Source: Acanthaster planci
Lineage: Eukaryota; Echinodermata; Asteroidea; Valvatida; Acanthasteridae
Reading direction: 5' to 3'
Assembly: GCF_001949145.1 (NCBI RefSeq)
Contig: NW_019091362.1
Coordinates: 4,678,002 to 4,733,115 of the forward strand
Length of the DNA stretch: 55,114 nt
Under the pieces are notes generated by a model, which saw nothing but the letters and a program-made list of their open reading frames with translations, had not been told where the DNA came from and made no database searches. Shown here piece by piece: positions 13,601 through 25,586 of the stretch (the first letter of the stretch is position 1; each line of letters opens with the position of its first letter). Both the position numbers and the translations under genes were made by a program.

Positions 13601-16600
13601 ATAACAAATGTCGTACCGGAGGGCTTCATGAGAAGAGCGGACGACCTTGCTGCACTTGATACATGGAAACTTTGTGCCATCTTGATGAAAAGCTGTACTA
13701 GGATTGCAATAGGATTGCAAAATTTAGAACTGGTATCACAATTGGACAGTGGCTGTGAAGGGTTTTGAAGGATTCAGTGCAATGTGCCTTCAGCCAATCA
13801 GGTCTCATGTCTTCTTCAAAGGATGTGGCATTGAAGCCGCTTTCAGTACCAAGCAACTGATGACTGGCCTGCCACGTCCTTTGAAGTGCCTTCACAACGA
13901 TGGACACTGCCGGCCAAAGCGCGTGCATCATGCAAGATGGTTCTACTTCGTAAAGCAGCATATCGATCATGGCAAGATCATTTAGTGATGTTTCTCACGG
14001 TAAATGATAGCGATCCATCACATCAACATCCCCTCTTCCCAAACAGCATTCATTCTAGATGAGAGTTTATTTGACTTCTTTCAACCCAGTTGGCCTACTT
14101 CAAAAATCGCTTCTTCTCCCTAAAAGAAGCTGTGACATCACCCATACATGTTCGATCAGAGTATATTCACTGATTTTTACTAATTCACATTAATCAAGCC
14201 ATACAAAAAAAAACAGATTTACATGCATAAATTTAAAATGGACAAAGACATTGACTTGATGGAGAGGTACATGTACGTCTGTGGAACATCTCTGTTCAGG
14301 GGCGCATCCTGTAGTCAGATGCATTTTATGTCCTACTTCTGAAAACGGTGGGAATTTTCAATGAAATCCGACTGGTAAAAGGAACTGTATACATGCATTC
14401 AATAAATGTGGGCATCAAAAACCTATTATGCTCTGCTGACTGGGCCTGGGGAGTACGAGTTTGTTTCTTCATTCAATTGGGGACCCTGAACATTAGAGGA
14501 CAATAAGGTCCCTGATTGTCCGAAGGTCCCCGATTGACAACTGTGTACAAAACATATGGGAGGTCTTCTTAAAAAGTTAAAGTACAAACAAAAGAGGAAC
14601 AATAGGGGGTCCCCAGTTGTAGGCAAATACACACGTCTGCGAGTTGACTTGGGTACGAGCCAACCTGGGTACAAGTTAACTCGGGGGCGAGTTGGCCCAT
14701 TGTGGCATATTGCATGATGGTGGAGAGAGCTAACATGTACATGTATACATGTACATGCTGGCCCTCTCACTAATGTCTGTTATGCGTGGCCTTCACCAGT
14801 CACCAGGTTCCTAATTTCACCACCTACATGTACCGGTAATTGTCAAGTCTTACTGGTTTTCACAGTAAGTGGCGAGATAGAATGCCTGGCGGCTATACGG
14901 TCACCAACACTACTTGACATGTAGGCCTACATGTACGGGTATTATCCAAGCATGCCAGAATAGCTCTGACATGTCTGAAGCTCGTACGTACATATACTGT
15001 ACAAAACATGCCTGTACATGTACATGTAGCATGACTAACATTAGTGACCAGGGCATACGTGTATGTCAAAGAACCTTGGCCAAGCAGTAAACGGTACCCA
15101 AGGCAGTGTAACTCAGTTATGCCCTGTTACCTACAGTGTACATGTACATATATTGTGTATGGCATGCTATGGAGGAATATTTACTGCATAGACACTGCTT
15201 GACACTAAGGCCTGTGCACAAACCTTATGAGACTGGTGTGAAAAATTTTAAGTGTTTTCTGCGGGAATACCCCAATATTTTCACTGCTAAATTTGACTTT
15301 TTAGCGCATTTTATTGCTTGCAGCATCCATTTATCAAATTTTCCCAAGTTGTAATAAATTCATATTGAGTCACGAATTTCCTGGTGTCATGAGCATTGGT
15401 GCTAACGTTACTCAAGCAAAACATTTACTCAAGCAAATCCAAAAGCTGAAGACACTATAGAGAGGCCCCATTGTAACTAAGCCCCCCACCCGTAGCCACA
15501 TTCCTCATACAACCCTACTCACCTCAGGTTTGCTAAAACTGCTAGTTCCTGACTTGTTTTTTCATGAAATTTTGGTCTCTGTCTTTTTTCAGGAACTCGT
15601 TTCCGACCATTGTCTCTTGAGTTCCCCAAGCCTTTGTTTCCCGTTGCTGGTTTTCCTATTATTCATCATCACATTGAGGCATGCAGCAAGGTATGCTTAT
15701 ATATTTTTATCAAAATGGGGGCAGGGGAGTGGGTTAGCGTAGCAGTGCTTTCCTCAGTTTGCACCAGTGAGGCCCAGGTTCGAGTCTCGGCTTGGCTCAA
15801 GCTTTTAAGTGCATTTGGTTTCCAGTCCTTACTGGCAGGTTTTCTCCGGGTACTCCGGTTTCCTCCTGCCTCTAAAACTGGACTTTCTGCCTAACTCAAT
15901 AGGGACCCCATTGGGAATAAATCGCAAAACTTTCATGGTCTATCCCTGGTCATGTATTTCTCACTTCTGGTACATGTACATGCATTATAACATACACTCC
16001 CAATCAGATTAATTAATGTATATAATGCAGAATCAGAGAATGCTTAAAAAAGAGGTAGGCCTAATAATTTGAACTAAATGAAGACCAAGAACAGTTTGGT
16101 GTATGATGACTGTAAGAATAATGTACTTGAATGCAAGTCACAAAATGGGTGAGGAAACAGCGCCAATGCAAGACTACATGAGTAAAATGATTGAGGTTGC
16201 TCCATGTATCAATCGCTTGCTTGAGTATGTGTAGTTCTGAGAAGAACCAGGGAATAACTCGACCTTTCGAACAGTGTACTCTGTCCGTCTTCAGGTTCTT
16301 CTCAGAACCACACATACTCGAGAAAGAGATTGATACATGGTGCAACCGCAATCATTTTACTCATTTAGTTTCTTTCACCATGAAAACCTTCAAGTCTTAA
16401 ATGCAAGACTACCTTGCTGTGAATACCTTGCTGTGAAATGTGACTGGCTTTGTTTGGATTAATGTCTACACTTTTGGTTCACAGAGGGCTACCTCTGTAC
16501 CTGTTTTGCTGGTGCATTGTCTGTTACTTCCTGGCACATTTGAGGGCGCTATTACCATGGTGTCACTTTGGGCAATAACTTTAGAGTAGTAGAGATTATA

Positions 16601-19600
16601 CATACCTACTCTTTGACTCATTGTAACTGTTTGTTCATGAAGCTTCCAACATTTCCTGTCACATGCTGAATGAGCCAGTTTGATATTCCAAACTGAAGCA
16701 CGTCCGACGTCATTCTGGACAAAGCAGCATGCGCAGCATGCGCCTGTGATTGTCTGCCCTGTCTGTGCAGCAATATACCGACTCACGTGCGCACTTTGTC
16801 CTCAAAAGATGTTGCCTGTTTGAAATACTGAACTGGGTCATAAGCATGTATGCATACATGTACATACCATTACATAGTTTGTATGTACTAAACATACATA
16901 CAGAAAAGGCCAGACTATTACCATGTCAAGCCCTCTAAAAAGTACATGTATGTTGCAAAGAGTTCTTTGCTACTGAGTTTCTTTATGCTGAAGCTGCTAG
17001 CTTCACTCTGAGCGCTGATGAGATGGCATCCCTGTTAGCTCATGAATATTGAAATTAACACCACCCTCCAGAAACACCCCTTCCAGCAACTCATATCATT
17101 TCATCTTTGTTGGCAAAAGATTGGATATGCTAAGGCTGTGTCAGTTATTCAGATGTATATGCAGATACTTGATTGACTTATGACTATTCAAATAATGTAG
17201 TTTTGAAATTTATCCAATTGACTCAGCCCCAGGATATGTAAAGTGCATTTAAGAATTCTGTAAAAAAAAGAGAAACATTTGTAGCAGAGGCTCTTCACCA
17301 TCCTCAGTTATTGGAGTTAGAGAGATTTATTTCAGGTGGAAGATCTGCGCGAGATCCTCATCATAGGTTTCTATCAGCCCAGTGAGGCACTCAGCCGATT
17401 CCTTACAACTTCACAGCGAGAATTCAATGTCAATATACGGTAAGCACTCATTGAAAGTTCATTAATTGCAATGTTGTTTTCTTGACACCAAAAGAGACAG
17501 GTTCTTTTGGACCATGTCACATACACTTCAGCATGTACACAGATATAAATGGCAATGTAAAAGAAATTTAAAAAGGAGACAGGGAACATGCACTATTAAA
17601 AAAGGACATTTTGGGAGGGGTTATTGAAGGGGTTTACATGTACTTGCCAAAGCTTACATTGCATAGTAGTGAATTTATTTGACTCGTGATCAGGTGATGT
17701 AAATGGCCATTGTGATATCATGCTTCTTGGACATTTCAAACCTCTTTGTATTCTCATTCAGTCTCCGGTTATTTGGAGATGAAGGATTCTTGAGACAGAC
17801 AAATACTGGGACAGTTCTATTGATCAGTAAACTTGGTCTGTCTTGAATTAGACTACTAAACTGAAATGAAATGGTGTATCTTGGTGTAGATACTTACAGG
17901 AGTACACTTCCCTGGGCACAGCTGGTGGGCTGTACCACTTTAGAGATCAGATTCTCAGTGGCCAACCACGTGGCTTCTTTGTCTTCAATGGTGACCTGTG
18001 CTGTAAGTTTCCACTGCTTGAAATGCTGGAATTCCACAAACAGCAGGCCAATGGTCAGCACTTCACTCTGCTGGCAACTGAGGTAAGGACTTTTTGAAAT
18101 AGTCATCAGTAAGGTTCATTGCTCCATAGACATACATTCTATCCCTGTATAACATGACTGATTATTTGCTAGTGATGTGATTGAGTCCCTGATAGTGCAT
18201 AAAAGATGACCTGTGGCAAAAATTCATGTACTCCTTTGTCATTGTTCACCTGTTACTTACATGCATGACTGGTCACGTGAAAGTACTAGTGGTGTGTCAT
18301 GTGATGGACTTGACCTCTATACTCTCATCAGCCTGAAAATTGTTTTGAAAGGTGAAGTTTTATAAGTATCACAGAGAACTTGGGGGAGATTGAAGGTAGC
18401 CCCCTCCACATTTGCTTGCCTATTGCCAGCGTGATTGATGCTAATTGGTACTACATATTGTTAGTACTTGTAAGGCCTCTAAAAAGTATGCATGTGAGCT
18501 ATATTTTCCAAATATTCAAAGCAGCTGTGCAGACTTACCATTTGAATTACTTGGCTAGATTGTAATTTAGTTATGGTTTTCACCCTTTATGAGAATTGAG
18601 CTTTTTTCTCTCTTTTTAACAGGCACCCAAGAGCCAGTCATTAAACTATGGATGCTTAGTGAAAGATCCTGACACACATGAGGTGAGTGCTGAAATGTAC
18701 ATGCGAGAGAGGTTAATTTAAAAAAGACTCATCCAGACAAGGATTTGGGCAGAAAGTTTTGACTTTCAGAAAAGGCAAGATGCAGTGGCTAAGTTTTGAC
18801 ATGAATCCAAATGCCACAAATACTGACTTGTTAGGATCAATCAATCGCATGATATTTTTAACCCCAACCTTGTATTTTGCAATTCTCCGGGATGTCGCAA
18901 TGAAGCATTGTTTGCTACAACAGTAGGCCACGTACATCAGTCAAGTGCACCACACAAACTCCTAAGACTTCTGGAACTCTGCATGTTTGTGTCCAAGTCA
19001 AATAGATAAACCTGAATACGTGTCCAAAGTCAGTGACTCAAGGCGCTCATGGCAGTTAGCCACTCAGCCAACCCTGTGTATGCAGGCTACCAAATTGTGT
19101 TCACAATTCCTCTGGTATGAACTGGGTAATTATAACAGTGTGGCCTTAGCATGCAGGATTTGTAGGCCATGTCAGCATTACCCTTTTGTACTCTCTAATT
19201 AAGCGTACCTTTCCTTTCCAAGGTCAGTGACCAGTGCATGCCTAAGTTGAAGGGTGTTTGAGGGTACAAAAACACAAGGGTTAAATGCTTATCCTTTTTT
19301 TTTAAGGTGTTACACTATGTGGAGAAACCTCAGACGTACGTCAGCAGTATCATCAACTGTGGCTTGTATGTGTTCACACCAGAAATCTTTGAGCATATCT
19401 CTACAGTCTTCAAGAAAAATCAGGATGAAATCTTCAAGTAGGTTGAATTTGTCACTGTAAGCACAGTGTCGTATACATTATAGGACCCTGTTATTTTACA
19501 CCACATTGAAGGGGAAAATTTGTATGAAACGTAGGTGGCGTTTTGTTTGCAAAGTATTCAGAATGTTGTACTGGGTCGGATCAATAAACTGGAAAGTCAG

Positions 19601-22600
19601 TCAATTGCAAATTGGGATTCAATTATTTGAAACTGCTATCACAAACTTAATTGCTGATTAATGGATAAAAAAAGTAACCAGAAACCTGCAGCAATAGCTG
19701 GTTCCTTCTACACAGACTACATACAGAGTGAAATTAGACCAAAGCAAAACCATACATGTACATGTATCATTCCGCATATCCTGTGTGCAGTGCATGTACA
19801 TGTACATTAATAAAGAGTCGTATTTCAACAGTGCGTGCTCAAAATGATTGTCATTCAAGAGCATCTACTTATATACACGTACATGCACGCGACGCTGGTC
19901 CTGTTAGCAAGGTGTTGGGCCAACTCACACACACTGCACATGTCCAAACTGATGTGACATCAGGTGCCTAGCTGCCGAAGGGCCTTGGGGTTTTTTTGCA
20001 TTATCAAACTGGTTCATTGTTCCTCTGGGCAGTGGGGATCCCTTCTCAAGCAACAAGGACACCATTCGTCTGGAGCAGGACATTTTCTCCCCCCTGGCGG
20101 GCACTGGCAAGCTCTTTGCTTACAACTGTGAAGACTTGATGTGGAGTCAGATCAAATCAGCCGGGTGAGTTGGAGCATCACGGTCCCTGGTTATAATCCT
20201 AACCTCCACACTCTGTAGGGTTCTCTCCAGGCACCCTGCTGTGTGTAACAGAATGCAACACAGCTGAAAGGAGACCACCACTGAATGGAACAGAGTGTGT
20301 CAGAATGCACCAATGGATTTTGCAGCACTGTGCAGTGCACTTGATGAATACCTTTCTTGGCTCTGTCAAGTTACACAGTTGTCTCTGCCATTTGAGCTCA
20401 CTCAAATGCAGCAATTATTTAACAACTTTTAAATCACTTCTGCAATTTATTGCAGGAACTCGGTTAACCTCTTGTCGCCGGGGTTTCCGCTACCGGACAC
20501 GTACATGTATGCTTTATACGCATAGCTGGTGTCTCTGAAATCGGAAAAAGGGAACCGGGCCTTGTAACAAAAGACTGTACTCGTAACAAAAGACCAGGCT
20601 GCTGGGTATTACCGACATTTTGTCACTCTCAATAGTGGAGATAATCCAGCCTTGTTTTGAAACAGTATACCACGGTTTGGGGGATTTAGCGCGAGCGGAT
20701 TACCAGCAGGGAGAAAAGTGCTGCACCACCGCTGCTAATCTGGCCCCTATTGAAAAGAGGTCAGCAGCACACTGTGCCAGGTTCGTGAACAAAAGAAAGT
20801 TACATAACTCTGCACAATCTGGGCTCTTTTTTACAAGGCTGCAGGCCTGGCTAAAATACTCGGGCGTCAATAGATTTTGTCTGTCAGATTAGAGTAGCCA
20901 GCAGACAGTCATTCGTGCGGATGTAAACGTCCATTAATGATGAAGTTTTGAAGAATTTTGAAAACTGAAAGTCTTGAAAATGGTCCGCTTGTGTGCATTG
21001 CATTTTTCAAACCGCCCGGCAGCAAGTGCTTAATGTGTTTCTGGTTAGAATTTTGGAAGGGGGTGTGTTTAAAAAACAATGAGGTCCAATTTTTCAGGAC
21101 CTACACTTCCTAGACTGTTTTTGAATACATTAAAGAACGCAGGGGTCCAATTAAAACATAAAACTTCAGAAGCAGGAACTTGCTTTTATGTGCTTTTGAT
21201 GTCAAATGTTTTTTTGAGGATAGTTGTGTCAGGTCCAGTGGCGTATTCAGCAGTCACAGATTATCCAGCATTCTATGTGTAGAAGAAATCATAGAGATCA
21301 TTAACAGAAGCAGGGTCTGAACCTGTAACCTACCGAGTGCAACACAATTGCTCTACCATTACATTGTGGTTGGTAACTTATCCACTGCACTCCACCACAG
21401 GTCAGCCATCTACGCCAATCGACTCTACCTGGGACTCTACCACGACACTCACCCGGAACGGCTTGCCAAGGATGCTGCAAGCGGACCACACATCATCGGG
21501 GATGTCTTCATCCATTCAACAGCCCGGGTGGATCCCACAGCTACTGTAGGTGTTTCCCGTAATTTTTCTTCAATGATCGGCCCTGTGTGCCTCACTTTTC
21601 TGCAGAAGACCTCGCAAAATCATTTGCTTATTAACGTGATCAAATTTTCCAAACTGAAGCAGGGAATTTTGATGCTGAACAATTCTCTTTCCCCACTGTA
21701 AATCTTCCTCCTTCAAATTGATCCAAAGTGAAAAATTTTGTCTGCAGAAAGCTTTCATAATACAGGTAATAGAAGCTGCGAAATTTTCATTGTTTCAGTG
21801 TTTCCAGACAGTACCATATCGTACTTCTGCCTGTGTTTGGATTGATGGGCCACATATTAGCTTCTCGCTTTTCTGGTATTTGAAAAAATTATTGGATCCA
21901 ATTCTTTTTTATCCAGTCCGTATTTGAACACTTATTGAAAGACTTCATTGACCTTTGGCTAGGTGTAAATGCACATTTCATTTTCATGTGTTTATTTGTG
22001 GCCTTTAGTGTTATGTCACTTTCTTGATTTGCAGTTGGGTCCCAATGTGACAATAGGTGCTGGTGTTCTGATAGGACCTGGTGTCCGAGTCAGGGAATCT
22101 ATCATCCTGGAAGGTGCCAATCTACAGGTAAGTGTGGGCCAGTGAAGTCTCAAAACTGCATGGGTGCACATCACCCTCTGCAGTACATTCAGTACTTCCC
22201 GTACCCTCAACTGTGCTCAATTTGACACTTACATGACTTCTCACGTTTTACTCAGACCTGGCCTCAGTAATCGACCTGCTGAGCTGGTTATTTGGGGAAG
22301 TATCGCATCATACAATGCATAAACGTAGCGGCTTAGTCAGATGTCGTGAAGGAGTGTTGACAATGTTGTACATAATTCAGAAAAAGTACTTGAATGTAGA
22401 GCCAGATTAGCTCCAGTCAACTAAGTTCTATGAAAGTTAGGCAAGAAACGCGTGTTTAAGTGGCTGTTACTTTCAACCGATCAGATTCATTTTATGAATT
22501 CAATCAATAAATGACCTCTAATTGACCTGGTCGGTGCATTTCAAGTAACCTGAGACTATGTTTTCACCACATACTGCACATGCCCATTTATACCTATGAT

Positions 22601-24602
22601 GACACCACAGGTGAGCACAGTGGAAGTGATCAAATGCACTGAAGATAAGCAATTCACAGTATTACTCCCATAAAATAACGGGAGTAGCAGTGAAATTGAA
22701 GAGAAATGTTTGGTACCAGAAAACATTGGACCACAATTTTGTTTAGTATTTTTGTATTTTGGTTCTTGTGTCAATTGTGCTTCCTTCTCTTTGTCAAGCC
22801 TCTCACACAGTTCTTATAGGACGCAACCTCAGTCCTGTAAATCTGCCGACTGCCTCTGGAAAAATGACAGGAATGTAGGATTTGGGTAGTCTGTTTGTGG
22901 CAGAAGAACAAGTCTTATGTTAATAGGAAAAATGCAGGGTTTGGTTTGACTTAGGCTGGAGTTGGTTTTGATGCAGGGTTTGTTCAAAAGTTGGGGTTCA
23001 ATATTGGCTTAGCTTTGACCTCTTATTTCACAGTAATTTGAAATTTGTTAAGGGTTCATTTTTGGTTTTTGGCATTCATTTCTCTATATTTTTTCAAGGA
23101 CCACTGTTGTATACTGCACAGCATTGTGGGATGGAACAGTGTGGTAGGGGCGTGGTCAAGGGTCGAGGGTACTCCCAAGGGCCCTAATCCCAATGACAAA
23201 TTTGCCAAAATGGACAGCGACAATCTGTTTGATGACCACGGTAGGCTTACCCCCTCCATTACCATCCTAGGCAAGTATCACATTTTTTTTCACACACTTA
23301 AATTACTCACCCTGTCTCTGTTAACTGACATGATATACCCAACCCCAACAAAATTTCCTTTTTGATTTTTGCTCAATAAATCAATGGATCCTGGTGGAAA
23401 TTAACAGTTACTGACTGATTAATAGTTTCACTTTCTACTTAGAATTTGTGCTAAGCTTAAAATTTCAGTGCCTAGGCATGCTTAACGCTTGCTCTGCATG
23501 GAGATTTAAGCGTCGCCTTACTCTGAAATGACGGTGGTCATTGCTGCTTTGCTTTCACTGTCAGCAGAACTCCATCTGCTCTGTAATGTGTCTTGAGTGT
23601 GGGGCTGTTTGACAACTTCAAATGCACGGCACCAGGAAAGCATTGCAGTCAAAGTATAAAGGAACAAACGGCAGTCAGAGAAATAGGACTCCACTCTCAC
23701 TCTGTGTGGAAAGTGTCCTGCATTTTTGTCAGTTTGAATTAACATGTTTTGTTCTTTTGATCTCTCAATTTCTGGAGTGTTTGTCATAGCAATTTATGGG
23801 CTTTTGAAAACTTAGCATGGTAGACTACGTACGCATGGTATTCATTCATTACATTATCAGGGAAGCAATGTCACATGTAATGTAAACAAATATCATTTTC
23901 ATGTTCTTATTCTGTGACCACTTAGCGGTGTTTGGATGTTAGTTTCAAGATACTGCATTCCTCTTGCATATCACCTTCAGTTTAGGAACGACTGTTTGAT
24001 TGGATCTTCTTGTCTTATTCTAGAATCATGCATACATGTAGTTGGACCATTCTTGGCACAAAAGCAGTGGTGACACATTTTCCTTTATGAAGCATGTTCA
24101 ACTCAATGTGAGCTGGTGATGCTGGGATCAAAAGTGGTACTGGTTTTCAAATGTGGCATATAACTGTGCTAGAGTTCAGGGAGAGACTGAAGCTATGTCA
24201 CTTGTCCGGTTTTGGCGTGTTGGTGTCAATCAGTTTTGGAGGACCTAATTTAACATTTAAAGATAAAAGACAAATGATGTTTGACATCATGCTTAGATTG
24301 CCACTCACACAAAAGCAGCATTTTGAGCCAGATTGCACCAAGCCTACATATACGCATACATGAACCTCGTCCTGTTTGTGTTTCCACACCCTAGACACTG
24401 CTGGAATTATTCTTTCTTGCTGAATATATGGCCCTCGTTCACTTCTCCATGCATACATATCTTGTCATGTGGTCTCTCCTTTATCGGTGTCATACCATCA
24501 GGCTGCAATGTGGCTGTCCCTGCCGAGGTGATCATACTCAACTCTATAGTGCTTCCCCACAAAGACCTCAGCTACAGCATCAAGAATCAGATCTTGCTCT
24601 AA
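10661..24602 (+). CDS. GMPPA: Mannose-1-phosphate guanylyltransferase regulatory subunit alpha
   Basis: Coding exons: 10661-10703, 15593-15690, 17336-17439, 17890-18082, 18623-18682, 19307-19437, 20033-20164, 21401-21545, 22035-22127, 23099-23270 and 24502-24602. They sum to 1272 nt (423 aa plus stop), close to the roughly 420 aa of the vertebrate protein, with every phase consistent. The nucleotidyltransferase fold occupies about residues 3-255: [18 protein letters not shown] near 5-22, [10 protein letters not shown] near 26-35 and FNGD at 114-117. A left-handed beta-helix of hexapeptide repeats follows ([19 protein letters not shown], about 303-321), then a GMPPA-type insert with [16 protein letters not shown] near 355-378. 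In the known family this subunit binds GDP-mannose and feedback-inhibits the catalytic GMPPB in the cytosol. All introns are GT-AG except the last, which uses a GC donor at 23271. The start is the ATG directly before the conserved [11 protein letters not shown]. Confidence 0.96.
10868..11037. mobile_element. Snapback (hairpin) element, copy 1, in GMPPA intron 1
   Basis: The arm beginning CATAAGCCTTATCGCAAATA at 10868 is repeated in inverted orientation and ends at 11037. Each arm is about 65-70 nt, with a short GAGGGAAAGAAAAAGGGG-type centre. Related copies lie at 35312-35428 and, as a single arm, at 32218-32280. The internal phrase TTTTGCACAATGGTAGAAAG is common to copies 1 and 2; copy 3 keeps its TTGCACAATGGTAGAAAG part. 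No coding capacity. Confidence 0.8.
11053..11213 (+). repeat. Array of ten 15-17-bp modules, consensus near RGTYAASTCGTACC
   Basis: Ten consecutive modules can be cut by eye, each ending in a TCGTACC or TCATACC-like core and starting CTGGTCA, GAGTTAAG or CCAGTCAA. The GAGTTAAGTCATACC and CTGGTCA types alternate, giving a higher-order period of about 47-50 bp in part of the array. It begins 16 bp after the hairpin element at 10868-11037. A reverse-oriented relative lies at 14640-14700. Confidence 0.85.
11711..13680 (-). pseudogene. Broken PHD-FLYWCH-MULE transposase gene, antisense in GMPPA intron 1
   Basis: Read from 13680 downwards on the minus strand: a PHD-like finger (FPCIKCSK, then [12 protein letters not shown], then VWVCKIC), a FLYWCH-like module ([18 protein letters not shown], then SRCRVSV, then [10 protein letters not shown]), and a MULE-type DDE transposase. 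The DDE residues are visible: D in [10 protein letters not shown] (codon 12834-12836), D in MMDFEAGVW (12343-12345) and E in [10 protein letters not shown] (11975-11977). [10 protein letters not shown] is the usual C..H patch. A 277-bp intron with consensus ends appears at 12409-12685, so it is not a processed copy. It is broken by an in-frame TAA in the PHD finger (near 13561) and several frame changes, including near 13370, 12960 and 12200. It was probably once an autonomous Mutator-like element. Confidence 0.8.
14640..14705 (-). repeat. Four-module reverse copy of the TCGTACC phrase array
   Basis: In reverse complement the stretch reads as about four 15-16-bp modules (GAGTTAACTTGTACCC, AGGTTGGCTCGTACCC and relatives) matching the array at 11053-11213. 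The adjoining TATTGCATGATGGTGGAGAG resembles a decayed arm of the hairpin element (TTTTGCACAATGGTAGAAAG). Confidence 0.65.
15726..15925 (+). mobile_element. tRNA-derived SINE-like element in GMPPA intron 2
   Basis: A degenerate pol III A-box region (GTGGGTTAGCGTAGCAG) is followed about 40 bp later by a good B box (GGTTCGAGTCTC). A body then contains TTTTCTCCGGGTACTCCGG and TTTCCTCCTGCC, a phrase I associate with a widespread conserved central domain of invertebrate SINEs. That last link is from memory. The right end is not sharply visible. Confidence 0.6.
16160..16385. repeat. Inverted-repeat (hairpin) element in GMPPA intron 2
   Basis: Arms of about 70-80 nt: TGAGTAAAATGATTGAGGTT at about 16169 and onward to GAGAAGAACC pairs with GGTTCTTCTCAGAACC through GCAATCATTTTACTCA ending near 16362. 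The loop of about 40 nt contains CGACCTTTCGAACAGTG. Overlapping open frames on both strands here arise from the symmetry and are not genes. Confidence 0.75.
20464..21033 (+). mobile_element. TTAA-type MITE, copy 2, in GMPPA intron 7
   Basis: This 570-bp copy is bounded by TTAA at 20464 and 21030. Left end TTAACCTCTTGTCGCCGGGG and right end (inverted) TTAAGCACTTGCTGCCGGGC form a terminal inverted repeat. The interior carries ACAAAAGACTGTACTCG and the AAGAATTTTGAAAACTGAAA stretch shared with the other copies. No transposase is encoded. Confidence 0.8.
21303..21362 (-). mobile_element. tRNA-derived SINE head fragment, upstream of GMPPA exon 8
   Basis: On the minus strand, AATGGTAGAGCAATTGTG (A-box type) is followed at normal spacing by GGTTACAGGTTCAGACCC (B-box type). 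It ends about 40 bp before the exon 8 acceptor at 21400, so it lies inside the functional 3' part of the intron. Confidence 0.65.
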
Positions 24603-24707
24603 CAGCCCATCCTAGCTCTCACTTCACCATCAGTACGTACATCTGTCACCCCAAAAGGGTCGCTTTGCAACAGGTGCCACCACAAGACACCAGGCATTTT
24701 GAGTTCA

Positions 24708-24866
24708 GGGCCCAATTTCATAGTGCTGCGACTGCTGCCTATGACATTGCAAAAGTTGCACTTACCGTTGGCTCTGACTAGAAGCACCCCCTCAGTGGCA
24801 AAGAAGAGACAGCCTGGCAGGAGAAATTGCGACTTGGCTGTTGAGCAATGCTGTGAAATCGGGCCC
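24708..24866. mobile_element. Small TIR element with GGGCCCRATTTCA termini
   Basis: The left end GGGCCCAATTTCATAGTGCT and the inverted right end GGGCCCGATTTCACAGCATT form matching terminal repeats 159 bp apart. No coding capacity. It lies about 105 bp downstream of the proximal GMPPA stop codon, so it would fall within that isoform's 3' UTR. Confidence 0.75.
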
Positions 24867-25130
24867 AGGTCATAGGGCCAGGGTTCTGTAACCTTGTACA
24901 ATTCAGTCAGGAATTAGATCCACTTTTCAAAAGACTGTCTGAAAATGACAGAGAATGTGACAGTGACTTGGACACAGACAGTTGGACTCGCTACTCAGCC
25001 TCATTTGTGGCATGCAGCATACTTCATATTTCTTTTCTTAAAACATTGATGCAACGATCCTTACATAACAGTGCAAATTGGGCATTCAAATCTGTTATAT
25101 ATCCGCTCATATTTATTTCTGAAATTCAGA

Positions 25131-25338
25131 CAGCTGTGCTTTGGCGGTGGAAGGGGGGGGGCAGGGACCCAGTGTCCCCCCCCACTTTTTTGACTTGGAG
25201 GGGGCATGCCCCTCCCACTTTTTGGAGGTCCTATAATGGGATGGGGCTTAATGGATTGGCCTATTAATGGCTGATGCGTGATGGTCACACAATGCCCCCC
25301 CCCACTTTGAAAATCGTTTCGCCGCCATTGCAGCTGTG
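25131..25338. mobile_element. hAT-like MITE with 8-bp target duplication
   Basis: Identical octamers CAGCTGTG at 25131-25138 and 25331-25338 flank a 192-bp insert. Its ends read TGGCGGTGGAAGGGG and, inverted, TGGCGGCGAAACG. Inside are G-rich and C-rich tracts facing each other. An 8-bp target duplication and TGGCGG termini fit hAT-type elements; class assignment is inference. Confidence 0.7.
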
Positions 25339-25471
25339 TACTTTGCACATGCTGAAGACCTCTTGCTTATTGCTACGTCTAGCTTGCTGACTGGTGGATG
25401 GTCAGCTACCAAGCAAAAACAACAAAATGATTCAAAAAGTANGTGCCTAAAGATTACTTGGTGCCGCTATA

Positions 25472-25586
25472 AATGACCGTTAAATGAAATGATGAATTTT
25501 TTAAGGATTTTGAAAACGGAAAAAATGATAGTCATGCCGGCCCAGCATCATCAACATTGAAAAATGCCCCGGCATGAAGTGGTTAA
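25472..25586 (+). mobile_element. TTAA-type MITE, copy 4 (right-end fragment)
   Basis: Only the right end of the element seen at 20464-21033 remains: an AAGGATTTTGAAAACGGAAA-like stretch, then CCCCGGCATGAAGTGGTTAA. Its TTAA at 25583 adjoins GGATCACTCACATC, the start of the duplicated segment. Confidence 0.7.

Noticed and set aside
16061-16400. Similar peptides on opposite strands
   Set aside because: Produced by the inverted-repeat arms of the hairpin at 16160-16385.
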